Assembly (NCBI RefSeq): GCF_026104355.1
Contig: NZ_CP110535.1
Span: 4,650,001-4,714,000 of the forward strand
Length of the DNA stretch: 64,000 nucleotides
Origin: Halomonas sp. BDJS001
Lineage (GTDB): Bacteria > Pseudomonadota > Gammaproteobacteria > Pseudomonadales > Halomonadaceae
Direction: 5' to 3'
Below the pieces are notes generated by a model. That model made no database searches. It saw nothing but the letters and a program-made list of their open reading frames with translations, and was not told where the DNA came from. This document shows positions 8,574 through 17,638 of the stretch, piece by piece. Positions within the stretch are counted from its first letter, which is position 1; each line of letters opens with the position of its first letter. A program made the translations under genes and the position numbers.

Positions 8574-9077
8574 ATGACCACGCGCTACACTCTTTTAACA
8601 ACGTCTTTGTTTGCCCTTTCATTAAGTCTGATCACGGGCGCGGCGCTGGCTGCACCCGGCCACGGCGGTGGTGGCAATAACCTAACCGAGGCTGACGTTG
8701 ACCGCACGATCAGCCTTGAGGCTGGCGATATGTGGTTCGACCCTGAAGCGCTAGAACTGACTGCTGGGGAGGTGGTTAGATTTGAAATCACCAACACCGG
8801 CAATTTAGAGCATGAATTTGTGATTGGCAGTAAAGAAGCCCAGGAAGAGCATCGTCAAATGATGCTAGATATGGCCAATGGTGACCACGATATGTCTAAT
8901 ATGGCACACGGTGAAAGCCACGATATGGCCAACATGAGCATGGCAGGCGTCACCATTGCGCCTGGTGAGACAGGGACTCTACTATGGAGTGTTCCTGATA
9001 ATGCTAACCAGCTAGAGTATGCCTGTAACATCCCCGGCCATTACGAATCCGGCATGTACGGCAATTTTTCTTTCTAA
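8574..9077 (+). CDS. Cupredoxin-domain copper-binding protein
   Basis: 167 residues with a signal peptide ending GAALAA, so periplasmic. The plastocyanin-like fold carries a full type 1 copper set: His80 in NLEHEF, then Cys151, His156 and Met161 in ACNIPGHYESGM. Between the ligands is a Met/His-rich insertion (about 93-123, with repeats such as HDMSNM and HDMANM) that could bind additional Cu(I). The first gene of a copper operon, it is followed 14 nt later by the response regulator. Copper buffering or delivery to CopA is inferred. Such proteins are often annotated as plastocyanin/azurin family. Confidence 0.9.
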   Translation: MTTRYTLLTTSLFALSLSLITGAALAAPGHGGGGNNLTEADVDRTISLEAGDMWFDPEALELTAGEVVRFEITNTGNLEHEFVIGSKEAQEEHRQMMLDMANGDHDMSNMAHGESHDMANMSMAGVTIAPGETGTLLWSVPDNANQLEYACNIPGHYESGMYGNFSF

Positions 9078-9091
9078 CCTGATGTTTACCC

Positions 9092-9757
9092 ATGAAACTG
9101 TTGCTACTCGAAGATGATGACCTGCTAGCAGAAAGCTTGGCAGAGAGTCTTAAAGACAACGGTTACCTGGTTGATTTGGCCGCTACATTGAAAGCGGCCA
9201 AGTCGCTTATGGCAACCGAGCATTACGAGCTGGCTATCTTGGATATCGGCTTGCCCGATGGCTCGGGGCTGGATCTGCTCGCCCAGTGGCGCAAGCAAAA
9301 ACGCGCCACCCCTATTTTGATTCTGACGGCCCGCGACACCTGGGAAGATAAAGTCATTGGTCTTGAAACAGGAGCCGATGATTATCTGACCAAACCCTTC
9401 CATGAAGCCGAACTCATGGCCCGCTTGAAGGCCCTACTGCGTAGGCAGTCTGGTCAGTTATCGCAGGTGGTCACGCTTAACGGCGTATCGTTGGATGGGG
9501 CAGGCCAACGGGTTTGCAAAGAAGGGGAAGCGTGGCGCTCGCTCACGGCGACTGAGTTTCGACTACTGCGCTATTTAATGCTGCATCCGGATCGCATTCA
9601 TTCTAAAGAGCAGCTACTAGAGCAGTTGTATGCCTTGGAGCAGGATGCTGCCGCGCCCAACCTGGTCGAAGTCTATGTCGCTCGTCTGCGCCGTTATCTA
9701 GGCAAATCAATTATCCAAACTCGCCGCGGTCAGGGCTATTACTTTGCTTCACATTGA
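9092..9757 (+). CDS. OmpR-family response regulator of the copper cluster
   Basis: 221 residues: an N-terminal receiver with acidic pocket EDDD, phosphoacceptor Asp in LAILDIGLPDG (Asp51), the T of LTARD and Lys of LTKPF; then a winged-helix DNA-binding domain ending in RLRRYLGKSIIQTRRGQGYYF. It lies between the cupredoxin gene and its kinase, which overlaps by 14 nt, so the pair is co-translated. The CopR/CusR-type copper response is inferred from context and from TTCAG direct repeats upstream of both the cupredoxin and copA genes. Confidence 0.9.
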   Translation: MKLLLLEDDDLLAESLAESLKDNGYLVDLAATLKAAKSLMATEHYELAILDIGLPDGSGLDLLAQWRKQKRATPILILTARDTWEDKVIGLETGADDYLTKPFHEAELMARLKALLRRQSGQLSQVVTLNGVSLDGAGQRVCKEGEAWRSLTATEFRLLRYLMLHPDRIHSKEQLLEQLYALEQDAAAPNLVEVYVARLRRYLGKSIIQTRRGQGYYFASH

Positions 9758-11078
9758 TCGGCGCAGCTTACGTTTTCGACTACTCGCCTGGCTAGGTGGC
9801 GTGGCGCTATTCGTGGTGATGACGACCTGGCTACTACATGGAATATTGCTGCAGAACCTTGCTCGGGATTTCTTGGGTGAGCGTCTCCAGCGCGAAGCCG
9901 ACCATGCCGTCACCCAGCTTGAGCAAGGTGAAGCCGCCATGCCTGCCGCGCTTGACTCGGTTAGCCGTGGCTATCAAGTCTTTCACCATTTATACGTGCT
10001 GCGCCTAAACGGCTCGGTGAGCGCCTCTAATCCCCAATGGCAGCAACAGTTGGCGCCGCTGCTGGAAGAAAACGGCGATGCTCTTTTAGATGTTAAACAG
10101 GGCGATCAGCACTTGCTGGTCTACCGCCGCCATTTTGAGTGGCAGGGTTCTAACGGCGTTTTACTGGTGGGGGAGGATTTTTCCCAGGTTGAAGCGGGCC
10201 TGGCCACGCTGCACTGGTGGGTAGGCGGCATTGCCGCAGGGCTTTTAGTAATGCTAATCACGCTCAACATGCTGGCCGTTAACCGTAGCCTGACGCCTTT
10301 ATGGCAGCTCCGTGGGCAATTGGCCGAACTGCAAGCGGGGGAGCGCGAGCGCCTTTCGCTAACCGCGCCAGCCGAGCTGGACGCTCTGGTCGCACAGCTT
10401 AACCGCTTTATGGACGACATCGACCTGCGTCTACAGCGCTCTCGAGAGTCATTCGCCAACCTTTCCCATGCCTTAAAAACTCCGTTGGCAGCGGTTACCC
10501 AAGTACTGCGCGGCAACCGGCCTATTGATGAAAACCGGCGGCAGAAACTGCTCAGCCGTATTGAGGCTATTAACGCCCAGTTAGATGCGGAGCTGCGTCG
10601 TTCGCGTATTGCAGGCCCTAACGCGGGTCGAATGGCCAACGTCACGCGAGATAGTTCACGGCTCATAGAGATGTTCCGAAGCCTTTACCCTGAGCGTATG
10701 TTCAACTTCACCCACTCGGCAGGCGAGAAAGACCAAGTGCCTATTGAGGCTCATGACTTTTCTGAAATAGTAGGCATCGTGCTCGATAACGCTGGCAAAT
10801 GGGCGAGTAGGCGCGTTCATTGCGATATTGCCGTCTCCGCCAACACACTCACGCTCACCATTGATGATGACGGTCTCGGCGTTGCAGAAGGGGATCTTTC
10901 GCGTTTGGGTGAGCGCGGCACACGGCTGGATGAACGCCGTCCCGGCTATGGCTTAGGCCTTTCGATTCTTGCGCAACTAATTGGCCGCTACTCAGGACAC
11001 TCGCATTTTGAACGCAGCCCACTGGGGGGCTTGCGCGTTACGATTATCCTGCCACTGGCGGGTGAAATGGCTAATTAA
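9744..11078 (+). CDS. Sensor histidine kinase of the copper cluster
   Basis: 444 residues with two membrane segments (about 13-33 and 154-176) flanking a periplasmic sensor domain of about 120 residues. The phosphoacceptor His lies in NLSHALKTPLAAV, the form seen in PhoQ-like kinases. The ATPase domain has DNAGKW (N box), DDDGLGV (G1) and GYGLGLSI (G2). The start is a TTG inside the end of the regulator gene; the exact start is uncertain. It probably senses periplasmic copper and phosphorylates the upstream regulator, which is inferred from its place between the cupredoxin and copA genes. Confidence 0.88.
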   Translation: MLHIDRRSLRFRLLAWLGGVALFVVMTTWLLHGILLQNLARDFLGERLQREADHAVTQLEQGEAAMPAALDSVSRGYQVFHHLYVLRLNGSVSASNPQWQQQLAPLLEENGDALLDVKQGDQHLLVYRRHFEWQGSNGVLLVGEDFSQVEAGLATLHWWVGGIAAGLLVMLITLNMLAVNRSLTPLWQLRGQLAELQAGERERLSLTAPAELDALVAQLNRFMDDIDLRLQRSRESFANLSHALKTPLAAVTQVLRGNRPIDENRRQKLLSRIEAINAQLDAELRRSRIAGPNAGRMANVTRDSSRLIEMFRSLYPERMFNFTHSAGEKDQVPIEAHDFSEIVGIVLDNAGKWASRRVHCDIAVSANTLTLTIDDDGLGVAEGDLSRLGERGTRLDERRPGYGLGLSILAQLIGRYSGHSHFERSPLGGLRVTIILPLAGEMAN

Positions 11079-11084
11079 TCACTA

Positions 11085-11100
11085 TTCAGCTTTGTTTCAG
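11085..11100 (+). promoter_or_regulatory. Direct-repeat response-regulator box upstream of copA
   Basis: TTCAG at 11085-11089 and again at 11096-11100, an 11-bp period, 47 bp before the copA ATG. It matches the box before the cupredoxin gene base for base in TTCAG-N5-TTTCAG, which makes a shared regulator likely. Confidence 0.5.
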
Positions 11101-11146
11101 CTTCTTCCATCAAGATGGTGCCATTCATCATTGATGGGAGTTCTAC

Positions 11147-12991
11147 ATGGCACGCTCAAGCATCATTTCTCACCCGCTCTCTCGCCGACAGATCCTAAAA
11201 GGCGGCGCTGCCTTAGGCTTAGGTTCCGCTGCCGCAATGGGACTAACCCCCGCCTGGGCAACCCCCTGGGGCCGCACCAATGTTTATGCGCAGGGCGTCG
11301 AAGAAGGCCCCGAGGTATCGCTAGCCATTCGCCGCGAGTCACACCCCATTGATGGTCAAGAGGCGACGCCCATCACCATCAATGGCACCAGCCCAGGCCC
11401 GATGATTCGCTTGCAAGAGGGGCAGGACGCCGTGCTTCGCGTCACTAACCTGCTGGATGAGCCCACCTCTATCCACTGGCATGGCCTCATCCTACCGCCG
11501 GAAATGGATGGCGTGCCTGGGGTTAGCTTTGCAGGTATCGCCCCTGGTGAAACCTTTACCTATCGCTTTCCTGTTCGTCAGAACGGTACCTACTGGTACC
11601 ACAGCCACTCAGGTATGCAGGAACAGCTTGGCCATGCGGGGCCGTTAATTATTGACGCCGCCGAACGCGAGCCATTCCGCTACGACCGAGAGCACGTGCT
11701 ACTGCTCACCGACTGGACCTTTGAAGACCCCATGTCGGTGTTCCGTAATCTGAAAACCATGGAAGGCTACTACAACTTCCAAGAGCGCACGATTGCTGAC
11801 TTCTTCGCCGATGTTCGCGAAAAAGGTTTCGCACAAACCGCCGAAATGCGCGGCATGTGGGCCCAAATGCGTATGAGCTCCCGGGATATCGCCGATGTCA
11901 CTGGCAGCACTTATACCTACCTGCTCAACGGCCACTCCTCCCAGGAAAACTGGAACGCGCTGTTCAAGGCAGGAGAGCGGATACGGCTACGCGTGATTAA
12001 CGGCTCAGCCATGTCATTCTTCGATGTCCGTATACCCGGCCTGAAAATGACCGTGGTAGCCGCTGATGGTCAGCCGGTGCAACCCGTTCCCGTTGATGAA
12101 TTCCGTATTGGCGTAGCGGAAACCTACGATGTGCTTGTTTCACCTGAAGACGACCGGGCATACACCATCTTCGCCGAGTCCATGGATCGCAGCGGCTACG
12201 CCCGCGCTACCCTGGCACCGCGTGAAGGCATGCAGGCCGACATTCCTGAACGACGTCAAATTGCCGACCGCGGCATGGAAGCCATGGCTGCCCACGGTAT
12301 GGGCGGTATGGATCATTCCAATATGGCAGGGATGGATCACTCAGGCATGTCAAATATGGAAGGTATGGATCACTCCAATATGCCAGGAATGAGCAGTGAC
12401 GATGCCGGTATGGAGGGCATGGATCACTCCAACATGGAGGGTATGGATCACTCTAATATGGGCGGCATGCCGGGGGAGCAGGCGAAAATCGGCGAAAATG
12501 GTTTGCTCGTTGCTGGTGAAGCCCAGCCCGGTTCTCGCTACGACCAGGCAGGCATAGGCATCGACCCCAACGAACGTCGAGTACTCGTCTACCGCGATCT
12601 TAAAGCCTTCACGCCATGGCCTGACCGCCGCGAACCAGGCCGTGAGCTTGAACTGCATCTGACCGGCAACATGGAACGCTACATGTGGTCGTTTGATGGC
12701 AAAAAGTTTAGCGAAGTGACCGGCCCTATTCACTTTGTGAAAGATGAGCGGCTGCGCCTCATCCTCGTCAACGACACCATGATGGAGCACCCCATTCACC
12801 TCCACGGCATGTGGATGGAGCTGGAAAACGGCCAGGGTGAATTGATTCCGCGCAAACACACCCTGAATGTGAAGCCCGGCGAGCGCGTGTCTGCGCTGAT
12901 CACCGCAGACGCCGAGGGCAGCTGGGCGTTCCACTGCCACCTTCTTTATCACATGGATGCCGGCATGTTCCGCGTTGTTCAGGTTTCTTAA
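11147..12991 (+). CDS. copA: Multicopper oxidase CopA, copper resistance
   Basis: 614 residues with a twin-arginine signal (SRRQILKGGAALG), so it is exported folded to the periplasm, where it oxidises Cu(I) to less toxic Cu(II). The four copper-binding blocks are all present: IHWHG, YWYHSHSG, HPIHLHG and the C-terminal HCHLLYHMDAGM, which carries the type 1 Cys, His and Met. About residues 385-442 form a Met/His-rich loop of MDHSNM-type repeats typical of Pseudomonas-type CopA (PcoA). A TTCAG direct-repeat box lies upstream. copB follows after only 9 nt. Confidence 0.96.
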   Translation: MARSSIISHPLSRRQILKGGAALGLGSAAAMGLTPAWATPWGRTNVYAQGVEEGPEVSLAIRRESHPIDGQEATPITINGTSPGPMIRLQEGQDAVLRVTNLLDEPTSIHWHGLILPPEMDGVPGVSFAGIAPGETFTYRFPVRQNGTYWYHSHSGMQEQLGHAGPLIIDAAEREPFRYDREHVLLLTDWTFEDPMSVFRNLKTMEGYYNFQERTIADFFADVREKGFAQTAEMRGMWAQMRMSSRDIADVTGSTYTYLLNGHSSQENWNALFKAGERIRLRVINGSAMSFFDVRIPGLKMTVVAADGQPVQPVPVDEFRIGVAETYDVLVSPEDDRAYTIFAESMDRSGYARATLAPREGMQADIPERRQIADRGMEAMAAHGMGGMDHSNMAGMDHSGMSNMEGMDHSNMPGMSSDDAGMEGMDHSNMEGMDHSNMGGMPGEQAKIGENGLLVAGEAQPGSRYDQAGIGIDPNERRVLVYRDLKAFTPWPDRREPGRELELHLTGNMERYMWSFDGKKFSEVTGPIHFVKDERLRLILVNDTMMEHPIHLHGMWMELENGQGELIPRKHTLNVKPGERVSALITADAEGSWAFHCHLLYHMDAGMFRVVQVS

Positions 12992-13000
12992 GGAGGCAGT

Positions 13001-13770
13001 ATGAAAACAAGCACTACTTAACCCTCGCCAGCGTGGCCCTCGCCGTGGCCGCCGCTACTACCGCTCAGGCCGAAGATGGCTATGCGGCTCCAGACAACTG
13101 GCCAGCGCCCACGATGGAACACAACATGCGCATGGGGCTGTTCGACCGGCTTGAATACACCGTTCCCGACAAAGGCCAAGACGCCGTGGTATGGGACTTT
13201 CAAGGCTGGTACGGCGGTGATATCAACCGCGTTTACCTGAAGTCAGAGGGCGAAAACGTCCAGGGCGACGGCGAAGATGCTGAGTTCGAGTCCCTGGAAC
13301 TACTCTATAGCCGCCTAGTGGCAGATTTTTGGGAGTTACAAGGGGGTATCGGTTATCAAGGCGGTGTGTTCTCCGATGACCACGCCGAACGCACCTATGG
13401 AGTGGTCGGCCTGCAAGGTGTGATGCCCTACGGCATTGAAACCGACGTTGCCATGCAAGTGAGTGAAGATGGCGACGTGGCTGCCAGTTTTGAGGGCGAA
13501 TACGATCTGCGACTCACACAGCGGCTCTACCTACAGCCGCGCACCGAAATCGCCGTGGCCGCCAGTGAAGTGGAAGAATTTGGCGTCGGTGAAGGGCTTA
13601 ACTCGGTTCGTGCTGGCCTGCGGCTAGGCTATGAAGTCACCCGCCGCTTCGCCCCCTACGTCGGTGCTTATTGGGAGAAAGAGTATGGCGACACGGCGGA
13701 TCTCTCCCGCGCTAGTGGCGATAACACGGAAGACGCGGGGGTCGTTACTGGTGTGAAGCTGATGTTTTAA
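13001..13770 (+). CDS. copB: Copper resistance outer-membrane protein CopB, frameshifted at codon 3
   Basis: The body reads FDRLEYTVPDKGQDAVVWDFQGWYGGDINRVYLK onward, the CopB/PcoB outer-membrane beta-barrel family, ending in a terminal Phe. AAGGAGG lies 5 nt before ATG13001, but that ATG reads into a stop after six codons. Lengthening the A run at 13004-13007 from four to five gives M-K-N-K-H-Y-L-T-L and a perfect signal peptide ending TTAQA, 256 residues in all. Without correction, translation could only begin at GTG 13033 with a shortened signal. At 256 residues it lacks the long Met/His-rich N-terminal linker of many CopB proteins. Sequence error is more likely than decay. Confidence 0.85.
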
Positions 13771-13867
13771 CGAAGATAAGTGCGACTGCCCCTTCGCAGC
13801 CTGCGCAGCCTGCGCAGGGGCGAGCTTACAAATTGGATCGATTGGCCCAACCTCCATGCAGCGATTG

Positions 13868-13971
13868 CCGCACTGTTGCCGGGCACCCCAGAATCGCCTG
13901 ACATTTGCCGGCAGAGCATTCAACAACAGTGCGGTTCTCTGGTGCATCTAACGGTGGAAGTGCCGTTAGAT
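13868..13971. repeat. Nested inverted repeats between copB and the second kinase gene
   Basis: Two dyads: CCGCACTGTTG (13868-13878) with CAACAGTGCGG (13924-13934), and ATCTAACGG (13946-13954) with CCGTTAGAT (13963-13971). They lie between two convergent genes. No T tract follows either, so they are not textbook terminators. The region could be a small repetitive intergenic element or a degraded mobile fragment; I cannot check copy number. Confidence 0.45.
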
Positions 13972-14008
13972 TCGAGGTCTTGATCCGAAGACAAGCCAAG
14001 CAAGCTAA

Positions 14009-15421
14009 TCAGTGAGCTTGTTGCTGGTTTTGTTCCCACGTAACGCTTACCGCTAGCCCATTGGGCATGCGGTTACTAAGTGTAAGGCGTGCATCCTGGC
14101 GCTGAGCCAACTCCGAAACAATCGACAAACCCAATCCGCTGCCAGTAGTGCCCTGACCAGACGCGCGCCTAAAGCGCTCTGTGACTTTATCCAATAGTGC
14201 CTCAGGCAGTCCGGGGCCAGTATCTCTCACAATAAGTTGAGGCGCCCCCTCCCGAAGGGTCAACTCTACCTCTATATGACCTCCTTCCGGGGTATAGCGT
14301 AAGGCGTTATCCAGCAGGTTACGAAAGAGAATGCCCACCTCGACTTCGTCGGCGCGAACCTCCAGCCGGGTTAACCCTGTTAGCCTCAAGTGCTGATCTC
14401 GCTCTTCAGCGAGTGGCCACAGTTCGGCTACCAATTCAGCAATAATCGGGTAAAGATCGATAGTTGCCGGTGAGGTTGTGGCAACTTGATCCAAACGCGC
14501 CAAAATAAGCAGTTGTTCTACTACCCGCTGAAGCCGTTCCACACCAACATACGCCTTTTGTAATGATTGTTCTCCCCCTGCCTGAGCGTTATCCAGGTGG
14601 ATTCTCAGCGCTGCCAAAGGCGTGCGTAACTCATGGGCTGCATCGGCGGTAAAGCGCCGCTCGCGCTCTAACGTTGCTTTTAACCGGGCGATAAAGTCGT
14701 TTAGCGATTGGCGTAATTCATTAAGCTCTTGAGGAACCGGGTTATCGATTTTACTTAGGTCGTGGGCGGAGCGGCCTTGCACCTGGCTGGAAAGCGCTTG
14801 GATGGGCGCAATTCCCCGCCGAATGATGCGGCTCATCAGCCAAAGGAGGAGTGGCAGCAAAAAGAGCATCGGCAATAAATTGTTCCAGGTGATGCGCTCC
14901 ACCACTTCATCATGAAACGAACCTTGCAGCCCCATGCGGATCCAGGTATCGCTGGCAACGTCGAACATGCTGAACACCCGCCAACGATGACCATCGTAGC
15001 TTTCCCAGCGAAAGCCCTCTTCTAAAGGTGCGGGGAAAGGCCCGGCATCATTCCATTTGCCGCCTAACAGCTTGGGTGAGCCATCGGCATTCCAAAAACC
15101 CAGCACTAATTTAAACTCTTCCTCGTGGTAAAACTCAGGATCTGATTCAGCGCTGCTCACTGGCACTGCGTCACCGGCGCGATATAGCTGTGCCGGATGG
15201 CCTGGAAGGCCCATGCGCGAAGTCAGGCGAGCATAGTCGTCAATGGTCGCGTTTGGTTCGAGTTGGCCAGCCACAATCCGGCTATGCAGACTGAGCTGTG
15301 TATCGAGAATTTCTTCTAGCTCATGATCGGTAATTAAGTAAGCCGCGGTCACCGCGATCCCTCCGGCGACAACCATGGTAATGGCCAGCGTGCGGAGTAG
15401 ATAACGCCGTATCGATATCAT
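14009..15421 (-). CDS. QseC/PmrB-like sensor histidine kinase
   Basis: 470 residues with a membrane span at about 10-30, a periplasmic domain, a second span at about 168-186 and a HAMP region. The phosphoacceptor motif is FTADAAHELRTPLAAL, with DNALRYTP, DTGPGLP and GSGLGLSI in the ATPase domain. It overlaps the regulator gene upstream by 4 nt. The FTADAAHELRTPLAALR form and gene order fit the QseC/PmrB class, whose members respond to cations, iron or polymyxin-type stress. The true signal is unknown; the adjacent copper genes make metal sensing possible. Confidence 0.9.
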   Translation of the reverse strand: MISIRRYLLRTLAITMVVAGGIAVTAAYLITDHELEEILDTQLSLHSRIVAGQLEPNATIDDYARLTSRMGLPGHPAQLYRAGDAVPVSSAESDPEFYHEEEFKLVLGFWNADGSPKLLGGKWNDAGPFPAPLEEGFRWESYDGHRWRVFSMFDVASDTWIRMGLQGSFHDEVVERITWNNLLPMLFLLPLLLWLMSRIIRRGIAPIQALSSQVQGRSAHDLSKIDNPVPQELNELRQSLNDFIARLKATLERERRFTADAAHELRTPLAALRIHLDNAQAGGEQSLQKAYVGVERLQRVVEQLLILARLDQVATTSPATIDLYPIIAELVAELWPLAEERDQHLRLTGLTRLEVRADEVEVGILFRNLLDNALRYTPEGGHIEVELTLREGAPQLIVRDTGPGLPEALLDKVTERFRRASGQGTTGSGLGLSIVSELAQRQDARLTLSNRMPNGLAVSVTWEQNQQQAH

Positions 15422-16080
15422 TGCGCTTGGCTATCCAGCCGGTAGCCAATCCCACGCACATTAATGATCAGGTGCTTCTCAAGCTTTTTACGCAGATGAT
15501 GAATGTGAACCTCCACCGCATTGGACTCTACCTCTTCGCCCCAGCCGTAGAGCAAATTTTCTAAGCGAGGGCGAGAAAGCACTCTATCGGGGTGCCTAGC
15601 TAGTTCTAAGAGTAAGGCATACTCGCGTCGCCCCAACTTTACGTCTTTGCCCCGCCAAGTCACCGCATGACGAGCCTCATCAATACTCAGCGACCCCAGC
15701 GTTAATATCTGTGAGGCTCTCCCCTCCGCGCGTCTCATTACGACACGCAAACGGGCGAGTAGCTCCTGCAAATTGAAGGGCTTGAGCACATAGTCATCCG
15801 CCCCCGCATCTAAACCGCCAATACGGTCTTCCACCGCATCGCGGGCGGTCAAAATCAGAATAGGTAGGGTGGATTGCTGACGGAGTAACTGAAGTACCTG
15901 CATGCCGTCCATATCGGGCAGGCCAAGATCCAAAATAATCACACTGAAGGTCTCGCTGCCGATAGCGCGGATTGCCTCGCGGCCGAGCATAAACCAATCA
16001 ACCGTATACCCCTCGCGCTCCAGCGCCGTTTTAATGCCATCCCCAAGCAAGGGATCATCTTCGATCAGCAGTGCGCGCAT
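15418..16080 (-). CDS. QseB/PmrA-like response regulator
   Basis: 220 residues of OmpR family. The receiver has EDD, phosphoacceptor Asp in VIILDLGLPDMDG (Asp51), LTARD and LKPF; the winged helix ends VEVHIHHLRKKLEKHLIINVRGIGYRL, the QseB/PmrA/BasR signature. First gene of a two-gene operon with its kinase. Two PmrA-type direct-repeat boxes lie in the divergent region upstream (16123-16139 and 16221-16237), so autoregulation and control of the glycosyltransferase gene across the gap are both plausible. Confidence 0.9.
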   Translation of the reverse strand: MRALLIEDDPLLGDGIKTALEREGYTVDWFMLGREAIRAIGSETFSVIILDLGLPDMDGMQVLQLLRQQSTLPILILTARDAVEDRIGGLDAGADDYVLKPFNLQELLARLRVVMRRAEGRASQILTLGSLSIDEARHAVTWRGKDVKLGRREYALLLELARHPDRVLSRPRLENLLYGWGEEVESNAVEVHIHHLRKKLEKHLIINVRGIGYRLDSQAQ

Positions 16081-16122
16081 GCTGCTCCCTCAATCTACAA
16101 ACCGCTATCTTCGCCATCAAAA

Positions 16123-16139
16123 CTTAAGCTTTTCTTAAA
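16123..16139 (+). promoter_or_regulatory. PmrA/QseB-type box 1
   Basis: CTTAAG, 5-nt spacer, CTTAAA: two half sites with the spacing known for PmrA-family regulators. It is 43 bp upstream of the response-regulator start codon. Confidence 0.5.
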
Positions 16140-16220
16140 TACGGCAACTTATACCCCACAAGGCATACGCATCTGAATTCAACCAGTAAGCCAGCCCTTT
16201 TTTGCAAACCTCTTATGCAG

Positions 16221-16237
16221 CTTAACTCTTCTTTAAG
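16221..16237 (+). promoter_or_regulatory. PmrA/QseB-type box 2
   Basis: CTTAAC, 5-nt spacer, TTTAAG: a second half-site pair in the same orientation, between the regulator gene and the glycosyltransferase gene. The rest of the 357-bp gap (16081-16437) shows nothing else I can support. Confidence 0.45.
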
Positions 16238-16437
16238 TTATTTAGGCTCAAGCTGCCTCTTTCGCCATGGGCATAGCCAAAGCAGCGCCTTCAATGGCAG
16301 TCATTTTTAATCTGCCTTAACGCTGCCGTAGGCAGACCATTGTCTATTAACTGAACAGAGCGCCAGAGCATGCACTTACTAACACTTATTAGAACAAACT
16401 CTTATTTAAAAATAGTGGCCCGTTTTTTTGAAAAAGA

Positions 16438-17559
16438 ATGAAGCGATTTTTACTGGGAGGTCTACGGTATATCCTCAAAGCGCCTGAACCAGAAACCATC
16501 GATAGCCTTGTCGGCATAGAGAAAATTTTAATTATTCGCCCCAATTTTCGTCTGGGCAACGCACTAATCAGCACCCCTGCCATCGATGCTTTTCGTGAAC
16601 GTTTTCCTTCCGCGCGCATAGACTATTTAGCGACTGATAAAACATGGCCACTGTTGCAGCAACGTCCTGTTAACCATTTTTATTTACTGTCGAGAGAAGC
16701 CATTCTCCGTCCCTGGCAGTGCGTAACACTATTACGACGCTTACGAGCACAACGTTATGACCTGGCGGTACAAGTAAGCGGAGGATCAACGAGCGGCTTT
16801 ATAGTGACCCGGTTAATAGGGGCGCGGTACAGCATGGGGGCACGTAAAGGTCACCAGCGGTGGTACAGCATTGAGGCGGAAGGGAAATCATCACACGCCT
16901 ACGATGCCATCGTTAATTTGACACGTCCGCTCGGTGTTGCTTGTCGTAATCGGCCACTGCTCCAGCTAACGGAGCAGGAGCGCGATCAGGCCATGACGAA
17001 GATACGACAGTTAGTCAGTCTGCATAGCGACCAAACAGCAGATACAGACTTTATTGCGCTCTTCGTAGGCGGGCATCAAAACAAACGTTGGCCGTTGGCA
17101 TTTTGGCTAATGCTCATCGATGCCATGGAAGCCTGCAAAATACGTTATGCCGTTTTCCTTGGGCCGGAGGAGTTTAGGCTTCTAGCACCGATTGAGCAGC
17201 GCTTGATGTTATCGCGGTATGGCAGCTTATGCCCACCGCTTCCTATCCGTCACTTTGCTGCGGTTCTAGAGCGAGCGCGATTATTCGTGACACCCGACTC
17301 AGGGCCGATGCACTTAGCGGCAGCACTCGATGTCGCCACCATTTCCCTGGTACGTCAGAAAAAATCACTCGCCTTCGTACCACGAGAACCCTATGACACG
17401 ATTCTATGGCGTCCAGAGATCAGCACGGTCGTAGAAGCCATACAAGCTAATCTTAAGGGTCGAGCCTCAGCGACATCCATTCATGCGAACTCGGCAGCAG
17501 GCCAACCAAAACAGCGCCTAACACCTTTTCCTAATACAACCCATACGTACGCCAGCTAA
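16438..17559 (+). CDS. Glycosyltransferase family 9 (heptosyltransferase-like)
   Basis: 373 residues. The N-terminal IEKILIIRPNFRLGNALISTPAI and the C-terminal LFVTPDSGPMHLAAALDV are the GT9 donor-site motifs shared with WaaF/WaaC/RfaQ. These enzymes add ADP-heptose to lipopolysaccharide core. An internal FIALFVGGHQNKRWP follows the GT9 pattern. The gene is alone and lies divergent from the QseBC/PmrAB-like system, with two PmrA-type boxes between, so regulated core modification is an attractive inference. The C-terminal 30 residues are low in similarity to anything I recognise. The exact acceptor is unknown. Confidence 0.82.
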   Translation: MKRFLLGGLRYILKAPEPETIDSLVGIEKILIIRPNFRLGNALISTPAIDAFRERFPSARIDYLATDKTWPLLQQRPVNHFYLLSREAILRPWQCVTLLRRLRAQRYDLAVQVSGGSTSGFIVTRLIGARYSMGARKGHQRWYSIEAEGKSSHAYDAIVNLTRPLGVACRNRPLLQLTEQERDQAMTKIRQLVSLHSDQTADTDFIALFVGGHQNKRWPLAFWLMLIDAMEACKIRYAVFLGPEEFRLLAPIEQRLMLSRYGSLCPPLPIRHFAAVLERARLFVTPDSGPMHLAAALDVATISLVRQKKSLAFVPREPYDTILWRPEISTVVEAIQANLKGRASATSIHANSAAGQPKQRLTPFPNTTHTYAS

Positions 17560-17638
17560 TGAATGAAAGCACATAACTGTTCGTTAATTATTCGGTGGCA
17601 GGATAGGCCCAACCTCATCACGATTCGGGTGCACCGGA

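Noticed and set aside
13780..13983. 67-codon plus-strand frame and a 107-codon minus-strand frame after copB
   Set aside because: They cover the inverted repeats; no ribosome site or recognisable protein pattern.
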